A stretch of DNA of 64,000 nt from Paenibacillus sp. CF384 (GTDB lineage Bacteria > Bacillota > Bacilli > Paenibacillales > Paenibacillaceae): contig NZ_FNNV01000004.1 of assembly GCF_900106745.1 (NCBI RefSeq), forward strand, positions 248,001 to 312,000. The letters are read 5' to 3'. Each line of letters opens with the position of its first letter. Position 1 is the first letter of the stretch. A model generated the notes under the pieces. It was not told where the DNA came from. It worked only from the letters and a program-made list of their open reading frames with translations, and made no database searches. Both the position numbers and the translations under genes were made by a program. Below are positions 9,382 through 18,717 of this stretch, one piece after another.

Positions 9382-12317
9382 CCTCAACAAGCGAATGGAA
9401 CGAGAAGCATCTTGTTGAAAATAGACTAATCGAACAACTCAAAGAAATGGGCTATGAGCATATTCATGGCCCTTCTTTGGATACGGAACGTGAGTCGACT
9501 CGTGCGGTTATCCTTCAAGATCGTCTTACCCGAGCGCTTAAGCGTCTTAACCCGTGGATCAACGATACAAACCTGAACAAAATCATTCGCAGCATTATCT
9601 ACATAGAAGCAACGAGCCTGATAGAAGCCAACGAAGCGTTCCATAACATCCTAGTGAACTATACATCAATTCAGCAGGATATGGGCAAGGGCAAGAAGAA
9701 CCAGACGGTCAAAATTATCGACTTTGAATACCCATCGAGTAACGAATTCCTCATCATCGATCAATTCAGCATCGGCGATGCCAGCGGTACCATTCGTCCC
9801 GACCTGCTCGTATATGTAAACGGAATTCCACTCGTTGTCATCGAATGTAAGAGCCCGATGGTAGCTGTAGATGAACAAATAGGCAAAGCTGTTAAGCAAC
9901 TGAGAAGGTACCAGAATCAATGTGAGCACTTGTTCCATTACAACCAGTTCATGATTGCAACGAGCAACGATCGTGCCAAAGCAGGTACAATTGGCGCACA
10001 GCTTAAGCATTTTGGAGAGTGGAAAGATCCTTATCCGTTAACGTCACCTGATGTAGGCGATCATCCAACGCCGCAAGATATCCTTGTTGCGGGCATGCTA
10101 TCGAAAGCTAATTTGCTTGATCTCATCCAGAACTTCATCGTCTTCGAGCCTGAGAATGGACGTATGATTAAGAAGCTATCTCGTTACCAGCAGTTCCGTG
10201 CGGTCAATAAAGCGATTAACCGCCTTATGACAGCCAAATCCCCTCGTGAACGTGGAGGGGTTGTGTGGCATACGCAAGGCAGCGGGAAATCCCTTACGAT
10301 GCTGTACCTAGCTGTTAAGCTACGCCGCATCGAAGTTTTGAAAAACCCTAGTATCGTAATCGTAACAGACCGTTCAGACTTGGATGATCAGATCACAAAG
10401 ACATTCCGCCGCTGTGGTTTTGCTAATCCGCAACAGGCATCAAGTGTCTCTCAACTTAAAGAACTACTGAGGCAAGGTCCAGGCTCAACTGTCATGACAC
10501 TAGTTCAAAAGTTTCAAACGAGTAACGAGGAAAATCAGTTTCCAGAGCTCTCCGCTGCCGAGAATATCATCGTTATGGTCGACGAAAGCCATCGGTCGCA
10601 GTACAAGGGCCTCGCCATGAACATGCGCACAGGGCTTCCGAATGCCTGTTATTTAGGCTTTACTGGAACGCCGATTGATAAGGAAGATAAAAGTACAACG
10701 CGTACGTTTGGCCCGTATATCGACAAATACACAATTGAACAAGCTGTAGATGACGGTGCGACAGTCCCGATCTTTTACGAAGCGAGATTGACGCAGCTTC
10801 ATGTGGAAGGCGAAACGCTTGATCAACTGTTTGACCGCAAATTCCGTGAGTATGATGCAGAGACACGAGAGCGAATCATGAAGAAGTATGCTACGGAAGA
10901 AGCGATTATTGCATCTCCTAAGCGTATTGAACAGATTGTGCTCGATATTATCAAACATTATGAAGCCCATATCATGCCAAACGGTTTCAAGGCGCAAATT
11001 GTCGCAGTCACACGCGAAGCCGCTGTTTTGTATAAGGAGAAGCTGGATGAGTTAAGTGATCTGGATTCAGCTGTTGTGTTCTCGTCAGGTTCAGACGATA
11101 AGGAGCACCTTAAGAAGTATCACATCAGCAAAGATGACGAGAAAGCCATCATCGCTCGTTTCAAAAAGCCATTGTCCGAGGATAAGCTGGCGTTCATTAT
11201 TGTGTGCGACAAGCTGCTTACGGGCTTTGACGCGCCTATCGAGCAGGTCATGTATCTGGATAAGCCATTGAAGGAGCATAATCTACTTCAAGCAATTGCT
11301 AGAACGAACCGTACCTATGATAAGAAGGATTACGGACTAATTGTCGATTATTTTGGTGTGTCTCGCTTCTTAGAAAAGGCGCTGGCAATTTTCTCGAAGC
11401 AAGACATTCAAGGTGCGCTTATGCCTGTAGATAGCGAAATTCCTCGTCTCCAAACTCGTCACAGAGCTGCGATGAAGTTCTTTGATTACATTCGCAATGA
11501 AGATGTAGAGTCTTGCATCCAGGTGCTTGAACCAGAGGATGTACGACAACAATTTGAGTTGGTTTTTAAGCGATTTGCTTCCAGTATGGATATGATCATG
11601 CCAGATCCCAAAGCGCAGCCGTATGTAAATGATCTTCAATTCCTTGGTAAAGTCCGTCAACTGGCAAAGTCCCGTTATCGTGACGAAAGTATGGATATTT
11701 CGGACTGCGGGGAAAAGGTTAAGCAGCTGATTGCGGAGCATATGCGAGCTTCATCTGTTGGGATTCTGCACGAAGCCATTGATATCTTGTCCAGCAAGTT
11801 CGAGAAGAAGGTCAATGAGCTATACGGCGGTGAAGCTAAAGCCTCTGAGATGGAGCACGCGATCCGCCATGAGATTAGGGTCAAGATCCAAGAGAATCCC
11901 GTGTATTACACGTCATTGAAAGAGAAGTTGGAGAAGCTGATCGAGGCTCGTAAACAGCACCAGATGGATATTGTGGAACTTGTAGAGCAGCTTCGTGGAA
12001 TGATTAACGATATGCGGGACACAGCCACCAAGAGCCAAATTAATGGTTTAGCACGGGAGCAGTATCCATTTTATCAGATATTAGAAAAACAGCTTCCTGC
12101 CGAGGACGACAAGGAAGCTTTAAAGGAACTAACGCATATCATTACCGAAATCATAATTGAACAATCTGTTGTAGAATGGACGAACAAAGACGATGTGAAA
12201 CGGGAGATGCGACAAAAGATTAAGAGGCAGCTTCGTGTAACAAAATGCCCGAAAGACCAGATTGAGGAGCTTGCGCAGAAGTTAATGGCTCTAGCTGAAA
12301 TTCATTACAAGAAGTAA
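9378..12317 (+). CDS. hsdR: Type I restriction endonuclease subunit
   Basis: A 979-residue HsdR. The N-terminal PD-(D/E)XK nuclease is seen as PDLLVYVNGIPLVVIECKSP near residue 145. The SF2 translocase follows with Walker A (HTQGSGKSLTML near residue 296), a DEAD-type box (VMVDESHRSQY near residue 399) and GFTGTPID near residue 428. The subunit pumps DNA with ATP and cuts it at collision sites. ATG at 9378 overlaps the hsdS stop by the four bases ATGA. Full length, with no frameshift seen, so the system is probably functional. Confidence 0.95.
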   Translation: MTSTSEWNEKHLVENRLIEQLKEMGYEHIHGPSLDTERESTRAVILQDRLTRALKRLNPWINDTNLNKIIRSIIYIEATSLIEANEAFHNILVNYTSIQQDMGKGKKNQTVKIIDFEYPSSNEFLIIDQFSIGDASGTIRPDLLVYVNGIPLVVIECKSPMVAVDEQIGKAVKQLRRYQNQCEHLFHYNQFMIATSNDRAKAGTIGAQLKHFGEWKDPYPLTSPDVGDHPTPQDILVAGMLSKANLLDLIQNFIVFEPENGRMIKKLSRYQQFRAVNKAINRLMTAKSPRERGGVVWHTQGSGKSLTMLYLAVKLRRIEVLKNPSIVIVTDRSDLDDQITKTFRRCGFANPQQASSVSQLKELLRQGPGSTVMTLVQKFQTSNEENQFPELSAAENIIVMVDESHRSQYKGLAMNMRTGLPNACYLGFTGTPIDKEDKSTTRTFGPYIDKYTIEQAVDDGATVPIFYEARLTQLHVEGETLDQLFDRKFREYDAETRERIMKKYATEEAIIASPKRIEQIVLDIIKHYEAHIMPNGFKAQIVAVTREAAVLYKEKLDELSDLDSAVVFSSGSDDKEHLKKYHISKDDEKAIIARFKKPLSEDKLAFIIVCDKLLTGFDAPIEQVMYLDKPLKEHNLLQAIARTNRTYDKKDYGLIVDYFGVSRFLEKALAIFSKQDIQGALMPVDSEIPRLQTRHRAAMKFFDYIRNEDVESCIQVLEPEDVRQQFELVFKRFASSMDMIMPDPKAQPYVNDLQFLGKVRQLAKSRYRDESMDISDCGEKVKQLIAEHMRASSVGILHEAIDILSSKFEKKVNELYGGEAKASEMEHAIRHEIRVKIQENPVYYTSLKEKLEKLIEARKQHQMDIVELVEQLRGMINDMRDTATKSQINGLAREQYPFYQILEKQLPAEDDKEALKELTHIITEIIIEQSVVEWTNKDDVKREMRQKIKRQLRVTKCPKDQIEELAQKLMALAEIHYKK

Positions 12318-12423
12318 TCGCTTGAAAGTTCTAAAGCATCAATAAATGACAGTAAACATCTCGTATTAGAGTTCTTTCCTTCATGAATTATGGGTAAGAT
12401 TGAAGTAGATGAGGTGAAGGCGA

Positions 12424-13554
12424 TTGCCTGTACGTGACGAGCAGAGGCCAGAAATAAAACGACTATACTTAGAAGGTTGGAGCACCACACAAATCAGTAG
12501 GCATCTAGGTGGCATGAGTGCAGAAGGTGTTCGATATGCATTGCAAAAAATGGGAGTCGAGCGCAGAACCGTTCGTGAGGCGTTCGAAGCACTTGGCAAC
12601 CAAGAAGACTCGCACTTTTTAAGTACTGCCAAGCGGGATGAAATTCCAATCCTCTACGCGTCAGGGCAAAGTACGGTGCAAATTGCGAGACTTTTTGGTG
12701 TAACAGAAGCCGCGATTCGTCAGCAGCTACTCACCAAGGGTATTGCTCCTCGATCGATTAGCGAAGCACGAACACTGAGTACCCAACACCCTGAAACGCA
12801 AAAGCGACAAAGTGAGTCACTGAAGCGCAATTGGCAAGATCCCGCATATCGTGAGAAAATGATAGTCGCATTGGATAAAAACAAAATTGCATTCACCTCT
12901 ACTGAGGAGCAAATGGCCAGACTACGCGGTGTGCTTGCGGGGATGCTGCTAGGTGATGGTAGTTTACACATTCAAAAAGGAGGCCGGCACGCCAGTTATT
13001 CGATGACCCATACAATCAAACAACGGGCATATTTAGAGTTCAAAGCCACGATACTTCGCGAGATTACGCCGCTAAACTATTATGAAACTGCGCCGAAGCC
13101 TAAAATACCAAATGGTCAGGTTCAATGCAAAACAAAGACAAACCCATTTTATACGGAGCTTCGATCCATCGTTTATCCGAATGGTCAAAAAACGGTGACA
13201 CTAGAATGGCTTAATTGGCTTACTCTAGAAGGGCTAGCGCTGTGGTACATGGATGACGGTTCACTCAGCAAACGGCGGTCATACAATAAAAGGGGTCAAT
13301 ATCGGATAGCAAGTCGCTGCATTCAGTTTGCGACCTGCGGTTTTTCCCTTGAGGAGCAGGAGATACTTCGTATTTTTGTAAAAGAGCGTTTTGATCTTGA
13401 CTTTAAAACCGTCAAGTCGCATCAAACTGCTGAAAATACGTATTACAGCTTGCGCGCTGCCGCAACTGTGGCGAATAAACTGTTTGACTTGATTCGGCCA
13501 TTTGTCGTCCCTTGCATGGCGTATAAGATAGATATGGAGTACGATGTTAAGTGA
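12424..13554 (+). CDS. LAGLIDADG-type endonuclease-like protein with N-terminal helix-turn-helix repeats
   Basis: A 376-residue protein with two short helix-turn-helix-like segments (LEGWSTTQISRHLGG near residue 17 and ASGQSTVQIARLFGV near residue 78). The C-terminal half has the two LAGLIDADG motifs expected of a single-chain homing endonuclease: VLAGMLLGDGSL near residue 169 and LALWYMDDGSLS near residue 270, with the acidic residues kept. TTG at 12424 is chosen because GAGGTGAAGG at 12411-12420 precedes it. It is not inside an intron or intein and sits 106 bases after hsdR. It could be a mobile endonuclease or a DNA-binding protein using the same fold; activity is inferred. Confidence 0.78.
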   Translation: MPVRDEQRPEIKRLYLEGWSTTQISRHLGGMSAEGVRYALQKMGVERRTVREAFEALGNQEDSHFLSTAKRDEIPILYASGQSTVQIARLFGVTEAAIRQQLLTKGIAPRSISEARTLSTQHPETQKRQSESLKRNWQDPAYREKMIVALDKNKIAFTSTEEQMARLRGVLAGMLLGDGSLHIQKGGRHASYSMTHTIKQRAYLEFKATILREITPLNYYETAPKPKIPNGQVQCKTKTNPFYTELRSIVYPNGQKTVTLEWLNWLTLEGLALWYMDDGSLSKRRSYNKRGQYRIASRCIQFATCGFSLEEQEILRIFVKERFDLDFKTVKSHQTAENTYYSLRAAATVANKLFDLIRPFVVPCMAYKIDMEYDVK

Positions 13555-13585
13555 GATTAGTCCTTGCAAGTTTAGACCCACTCGA

Positions 13586-14314
13586 TTATAAAGTTAAAGT
13601 TGGTCCATTTATTCTAAGCCATTCCTTACGTTCATCGTAATCAGGCAAGATTGAGCGTACATACTGCCAGAATTCTGCGGAATGGTTCGGATACTTCAAA
13701 TGGACCATCTCATGGACAAGCACGTAATCAATGATCTTCATTGGAGCCATCATAATACGCCAGTTGATATAGATGCTTTTATCAGCAGCACAAGAGCCCC
13801 AACGCATTTTCTGATCTTTAAGTTGCAGCTTACCTGGGGATACCCCCATCTTAGGACTGTAGATGCGTAGTCGCTCGTTGAGCTTTGCTTGTCCGTACTG
13901 TAAGTACCAGTTCATAAAGAGCGGTTTGAGTTGTGCTGGTAGCTCATCATTTTTTAACTCAGAAGAGACGGTTACATGGAAACGATTCTGCTTGAATACG
14001 AGGGATGGCACGATTTCCATATTAGTCTTTTCAACCTTGAGTCGATAGAATCTGCCGATATAGAGGAACTTCTCACCGCTAACGAATTCCTTACGTTTCG
14101 GCGGAACCGTGATCTCTTCGAACTCATACCATTTGCTTAAGATCCAAGGTGACTTCTTTTGTAGGACTTCTTGGAGCTTTTTGTCATCAATTGAAGGTGG
14201 CGTGACTACATTAACTCCGTCAATCCAATCGACTGAGATAATGATGTCCTTGACATCAGGTTTGTGTTCGAGTGTGTATTCAATAATTGTATTACCATAT
14301 TTGTATTCTGGCAT
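13586..14314 (-). CDS. YgjP-like (DUF45) zinc metallopeptidase domain protein
   Basis: A 242-residue soluble protein whose C-terminal region has the zinc motif LVHEMVHLKYPNHSAEFW near residue 199, preceded by a segment containing RWGSC and INWRI, typical of the YgjP/SprT-like metallopeptidase family. The two histidines and the glutamate of HExxH are intact. Such genes are often found beside type I restriction loci, but their substrate is unknown. It is transcribed against hsdMSR and converges on the LAGLIDADG gene with 31 bases between stops. A role in controlling restriction, for example HsdR turnover, is inference only. Confidence 0.85.
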   Translation of the reverse strand: MPEYKYGNTIIEYTLEHKPDVKDIIISVDWIDGVNVVTPPSIDDKKLQEVLQKKSPWILSKWYEFEEITVPPKRKEFVSGEKFLYIGRFYRLKVEKTNMEIVPSLVFKQNRFHVTVSSELKNDELPAQLKPLFMNWYLQYGQAKLNERLRIYSPKMGVSPGKLQLKDQKMRWGSCAADKSIYINWRIMMAPMKIIDYVLVHEMVHLKYPNHSAEFWQYVRSILPDYDERKEWLRINGPTLTL

Positions 14315-14473
14315 CTAGAAAGACTCCTTAGGCTCGGAAGGCATTGTACCCTAATCTTCACATGCGGATAGCTTAATGTCAAAGCAGTAAGTCGATATCG
14401 ATCTAGGGTTGGCATTAACCATGCATACTGATTTTTAGAATCTATGCATCCAACTACCAAATTTGTGAGAGCG

Positions 14474-14776
14474 ATGACATTGTTAGAATTACTTGCTTTC
14501 CCAGATAAGTTTGAGCTATTTCAAGAGGTGAGGAAACAAATTGCAGTTCATTGTGTAAGTGATAATGCGAAGTATCTTGCCTTAAGAGATCGATTTATTG
14601 AGCTGACTGGGAAAAAGGATGAAGAAACTAAACAATATATTGGATATTGAACAAGAAATGTTCATTTAGGTCATAACCTAGAGGATATTTTGGAGAACGA
14701 TGATGAGAAGTTAAACAAATTAATACTTGAACTTCAAGGTTACATAGGCAACGTAATAACTGATAACATAATATGA
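14474..14776 (+). pseudogene. Small reading frame interrupted by an in-frame TGA
   Basis: ATG at 14474 (preceded by GAGAG) opens a frame starting MTLLELLAFPDKFELF that runs to TGA at 14648-14650. Beyond that stop the same frame continues for 41 more codons without a stop, with protein-like sequence (HNLEDILENDDEKLNKLIL), to TGA at 14774-14776. This suggests one small gene of about 100 codons broken by a stop, or a chance continuation. The family is not recognised. ATG at 14444 is an alternative start. Confidence 0.35.
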
Positions 14777-14844
14777 CACGGGAAGAATTCTTAGACTTTC
14801 GAAAACAGAGAAGGATAGAGCGTAGGCTTCAACGAGAAGATTAA
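14773..14844 (+). CDS. Very small basic open reading frame (23 codons)
   Basis: ATG at 14773 overlaps the preceding stop as ATGA and encodes 23 mostly charged residues beginning MTREEFLDFRKQRRIERR. The stop-start overlap is the only argument for expression. It may be the remnant tail of a decayed gene. Confidence 0.2.
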   Translation: MTREEFLDFRKQRRIERRLQRED

Positions 14845-15269
14845 TTGAGTGCTAGACTATTCTTGATAATATTCCTAACGCTACAAGGCAAAGTATTCAA
14901 GCATGATTGGTGAATGGTAAAACAGCAAAGGAGATATACCATGCATTTTCTTATTTTGTTCGGTTTGAAAGTTCCGTCAGCTTAGCCGTATAAAATTTCT
15001 TCTTACTGTCTACTTGTCACGTGTGGAATCGATAGCATTGTTGATAAAGTAGAAATCATTATCTCTTAATTTACTGGCAGTTAATTCTGAGTTATTAGAA
15101 TTAATATGCCATTTTTTATATTAGCAACTAGATTTGATGACTATTGCAGGGAAATGGAGGGAATAGTCGAATGTTTAGACGAAAGTACAATTATTCCCTA
15201 GAAAATAATAAACTTGTGTGCTATTTCTAAGTTGTTGTAGAAAGAGCCATTTTTAAATAAGTAATCGCT
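14845..15269. other. AT-rich intergenic region without recognised genes
   Basis: No convincing coding frame, RNA gene or terminator was seen in these 425 bases. They mark a change to the AT-rich composition of the next two genes and presumably contain their promoter, which could not be fixed by eye. Confidence 0.5.
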
Positions 15270-17858
15270 ATGAGGGGGCAGAATGAATTGGCGAAGAATG
15301 GATTATTTTATAATGAGCATTTTAACGAAGTGGAGAATCGATTATATTATCTTCTTGATATAATAAGAGGTAATTATTACCTTTTTAATGATCGGAATGG
15401 TCAATATACGCTATTAAGACTACTCTATTTGAAATTAATGACAAAATACAATAATGAGTTTAATTATACATGGGATCGAGTTAAAGATTTAAATTATGAA
15501 ATGTTTCATAGAGATGATGAAGAACTATCTCGCGAGTTGAATCGATTAATTAATATAGAAGAGAGACCAGCAACATTTAATTATTATCCAATCATTAGAG
15601 AGGTTATAAATTTTCTTGACAATATTGATATTCCTGAAGAATATTTTAACAAGAAATTATTAGGTGACCTTTTCTTTAGATTCTGTGAAAGATTCTTTTT
15701 ACTAAATAAGAATCCATATTCTAATCTGCTAAGTACAAATCGTATATATGCTGAGGTTATTGAAGAAATAATTAAGATGAAACAAGGTGAATCGATTCTA
15801 GATCCATTTATTGGTTCTGGTGGTTTAGTTTACAATGTTGTATCAGCGAATAAATATACCGATGTCAAAGTTTATGGACTAGATATTGATAGAGTTCAAT
15901 TGTCAATTTGTAGTATGCTTTTTGAGTTGGGTGGAATATCCCACACAGAGCTTCTAAATGATGATTATTTTAAATCAATACATTCAAATACCAAAGAGAA
16001 ATATGACAAAATAATTACACATTTACCCTTAAGGCAATCATTTTCAAGTATTAATAGCTCGTATCATACAAAGAAAGATTACATGATGGATATTGTATTT
16101 AATTTAATAAATTCTTTGGCTATAAATGGTGAGGCATACATAATTGCCCCGAGTAGCTTTCAATTTGCAAATGGAGAATGGAGTCCAATTCGAAAGGCAT
16201 TAATTAATGATGATTTATTAGACGTTATAATTGAATTTTCTGAATTAGGTAAGGAAAGAAGTCTATCAAGCTTGGTTGTTTTAGTTATTAAGAAACGAAA
16301 AGAAGAAAGAAGAAAAAGAAAAATTCAATTGATAAGTCTACAGACAAAGAATGTTAATACATTGTTTCAAACAATGAAGGAACAAGAGGAAAACGAGTTT
16401 AGTCGAATTGTATCTCTGGATGAAGTTTTAAGAAGAGGTGCTATTTTAACCTTCAATCAATATGATCCAATTTTTGAAGAAATGAATAGAATGCTTCGTT
16501 TTGAAACGGGGATATATTTAGCAGATGTTGCAAATTTGATTAAACCTGTTAACAATAGCAACTTCCATTTTGATGAATTCGGATCAATACCAGTTATAAA
16601 ACCGAGTAATTTAAATAAGGATATTAATGATATTTATTTAGAGTCAAATTTTGATGCTTTTATTAGAATAGAGCAATGCTCCGAAACTCAGATTATAGAT
16701 AAGAAATCAATAATTATTTCACTTCAAGGAAGAGATTTAAAACCGACAATCTTTGATCCAAATCATTCTGAACTGAAGAAAATCGTTTTATCTAATTGTG
16801 TTGCTTTAGTAATTAAGGAGGATACTAATCCGGATATAGATCTTGACTATATATACTATCAACTATATAATCCCAAACTTCTAAGGCAAGTCGCAGGTTA
16901 TAAAAGAGGATCTGTCATCAAAAGAATTACATATGGTGATCTTCTGAGCATCATTATTTCAAAACCAGAATTTGAAAAGTATGAGCAGTTAGTTGATTTC
17001 CAACACGAACCAATTAGGGAACTTGAGAAATATAAGAAGTTATACGACGAAGCAATAGTTATACGAGAAAAGGAAAAAGTGATAGCTGAGAATAACATAG
17101 TAAATATGTTGTTGCACAATATTAGTAAGCATATTTCAATCATTGGACATGATATAGAAATACTATATAAATTTTTAGGAGAAAATAATTTATTGGAGAA
17201 AGTATATAATATTGATTTTATTAATGAACATAATGATTCCTTTCAAGTTCGAAATGGGTTGGAAAAAGCAATTGAATTGGTTCCAGTTGATAAAATAGTT
17301 AATAGAACAAAAGAGAGAATAAATTTGTTAGAGAAAATATTTGAAGATACTCAAAAGTCAATCAATCTTAACTTAAATGGTTTTGATTTTGAAATAGTTA
17401 GTGTAAAACAACTGTTGCTAGACTTGACCCGAGATAGATTATTAAATAAAGATCTCGAATACAAATTTATAGTGGAAGGAGATGACGCTAAGTTAAGAGT
17501 CAACATACCAAGTTTCAAAGAGTTATTTCATTTATTAATAAACAACGCAGAAGAGCATTCATTTGAAAATCAAATACAAAATAGTAGTTTTATTATTGAG
17601 TTTAAGATTATAAAAAGGAAAAATTCAATAATAATTGAATACAAAAATAACGGGCTGGCCTTTAATATAACTCAGGTGGATTTTATTTTGGCTGGTAAAA
17701 AGAACCTTCAAAGTTCGGGGAGCGGGCTTGGGGGGGCATACATCAATAGAGTTGTACTTAAACATAATGGTAGTTTTGTTATAGAACCACAAGATAAAGG
17801 GGTTAAATTTATATTTACATTTAACATGGAGGCAAGGAAAAATGACGACAACAATTAA
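15270..17858 (+). CDS. Fusion of methyltransferase-like fold, HsdS-like recognition domain and histidine-kinase module
   Basis: An 862-residue protein combining three modules. Residues 1-350 resemble HsdM/N6-methylase, with motif I ILDPFIGSGGLVYNV near 175, but motif IV (NPPF/Y) is replaced by ITHLPLRQS near 248, so catalysis is doubtful. Residues 400-600 look like an HsdS recognition domain with a coiled-coil spacer (QGRDLKPTIFDP; QVAGYKRGSVIKRITY). Residues 610-862 look like a sensor kinase: a possible H-box MLLHNISKHISIIGHDIE near 611, an N-box HLLINNAEEHS near 753, and a G-box SSGSGLGGAYINRV near 815. No membrane segment is present, so it should act in the cytoplasm. TTG at 15288 is an alternative start, with GAGGGGG at 15272. 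The gene is far more AT-rich than the hsd genes and overlaps the receiver gene by 17 bases. Confidence 0.75.
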   Translation: MRGQNELAKNGLFYNEHFNEVENRLYYLLDIIRGNYYLFNDRNGQYTLLRLLYLKLMTKYNNEFNYTWDRVKDLNYEMFHRDDEELSRELNRLINIEERPATFNYYPIIREVINFLDNIDIPEEYFNKKLLGDLFFRFCERFFLLNKNPYSNLLSTNRIYAEVIEEIIKMKQGESILDPFIGSGGLVYNVVSANKYTDVKVYGLDIDRVQLSICSMLFELGGISHTELLNDDYFKSIHSNTKEKYDKIITHLPLRQSFSSINSSYHTKKDYMMDIVFNLINSLAINGEAYIIAPSSFQFANGEWSPIRKALINDDLLDVIIEFSELGKERSLSSLVVLVIKKRKEERRKRKIQLISLQTKNVNTLFQTMKEQEENEFSRIVSLDEVLRRGAILTFNQYDPIFEEMNRMLRFETGIYLADVANLIKPVNNSNFHFDEFGSIPVIKPSNLNKDINDIYLESNFDAFIRIEQCSETQIIDKKSIIISLQGRDLKPTIFDPNHSELKKIVLSNCVALVIKEDTNPDIDLDYIYYQLYNPKLLRQVAGYKRGSVIKRITYGDLLSIIISKPEFEKYEQLVDFQHEPIRELEKYKKLYDEAIVIREKEKVIAENNIVNMLLHNISKHISIIGHDIEILYKFLGENNLLEKVYNIDFINEHNDSFQVRNGLEKAIELVPVDKIVNRTKERINLLEKIFEDTQKSINLNLNGFDFEIVSVKQLLLDLTRDRLLNKDLEYKFIVEGDDAKLRVNIPSFKELFHLLINNAEEHSFENQIQNSSFIIEFKIIKRKNSIIIEYKNNGLAFNITQVDFILAGKKNLQSSGSGLGGAYINRVVLKHNGSFVIEPQDKGVKFIFTFNMEARKNDDNN

Positions 17859-18717
17859 TACTCTGCTCGTAGATGATGATACTGAGTACGCTTTATCTCT
17901 AAGAAATTTCGCGACCCAAAATGGAATCCATATTTACCATGCCAAAACATTGGATGAAATGAAAGAAGCGCTACCAAAGATCATTAGTGGCATAAGCGTT
18001 GTCATTTTGGATATTAAAGGAATGATTACTGCGAAGGATCAATACGATGATGAGAATTTTTTATCATTAGCTATTACTTATCTCGATCAAGAGTATTCTA
18101 CAAAGCCTAGGATTATTCTGACTGGAGATACCGAAGGTTATAAGTATATTCAAAAATTCAGGAAAAATGAAGTGGTATTTAGAAAGGGGAATGAATCTGA
18201 AAAAGATATGTTCTCACTAATTAAAGAATTACATACAAATTTACCGGAGTATGAAATTTATAAAAGATACAGCGACATTTTTCAAGTTTTTGATTTAGGG
18301 CTATTAGCGAGTAACCGAAAACAAGAATTACTTGATCTAATAAAAAAAGTAGATTCAATTGATCCTGTAGAGATTAAAAACTCTTTAGGTAGAATAAGAG
18401 ATTTACAAGAGGAGATTTTTTTTCAAATAAATAAACATAAAACTGCCTATTTGCCAGATAATCGAGCCTTAAATGATAGAGGAGAAATCTCAGTAAGAAA
18501 GGCACATAGTTTTTTAGTTGCAAATTCTGTAGGTAGAGGATACGAATACCCACTATTTCTTAGTGAGATGACAATTGCTAGCTATAAGGTGGCATGTGAG
18601 TATGGAGTTCATACTTCTAGATTAGATAGTGGATTTAAACCTACTAAATATACTGTACAAAATTCATTCTATTCACTATTAGATTTAATAAACTGGTATT
18701 TGGTATTATTGAGGTAA
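17842..18717 (+). CDS. Response-regulator-like protein with receiver domain and unknown C-terminal domain
   Basis: A 291-residue protein starting 17 bases inside the end of the kinase fusion, so translation is coupled. Residues 5-130 form a receiver domain with every key residue: acidic pocket in LLVDDDTEY (residues 11-13), phospho-acceptor D57 in VVILDIKG, T94 in IILTGD and K115 in VVFRKG. Residues 140-291 show no DNA-binding motif; they are helical with an aromatic-rich end (NSFYSLLDLINWYLVLL) and are not recognised. The kinase module upstream is the obvious partner. The output could be a toxic effector or an allosteric partner; this is inference. It shares the AT-rich composition of its neighbour. 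Confidence 0.78.
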   Translation: MTTTINTLLVDDDTEYALSLRNFATQNGIHIYHAKTLDEMKEALPKIISGISVVILDIKGMITAKDQYDDENFLSLAITYLDQEYSTKPRIILTGDTEGYKYIQKFRKNEVVFRKGNESEKDMFSLIKELHTNLPEYEIYKRYSDIFQVFDLGLLASNRKQELLDLIKKVDSIDPVEIKNSLGRIRDLQEEIFFQINKHKTAYLPDNRALNDRGEISVRKAHSFLVANSVGRGYEYPLFLSEMTIASYKVACEYGVHTSRLDSGFKPTKYTVQNSFYSLLDLINWYLVLLR

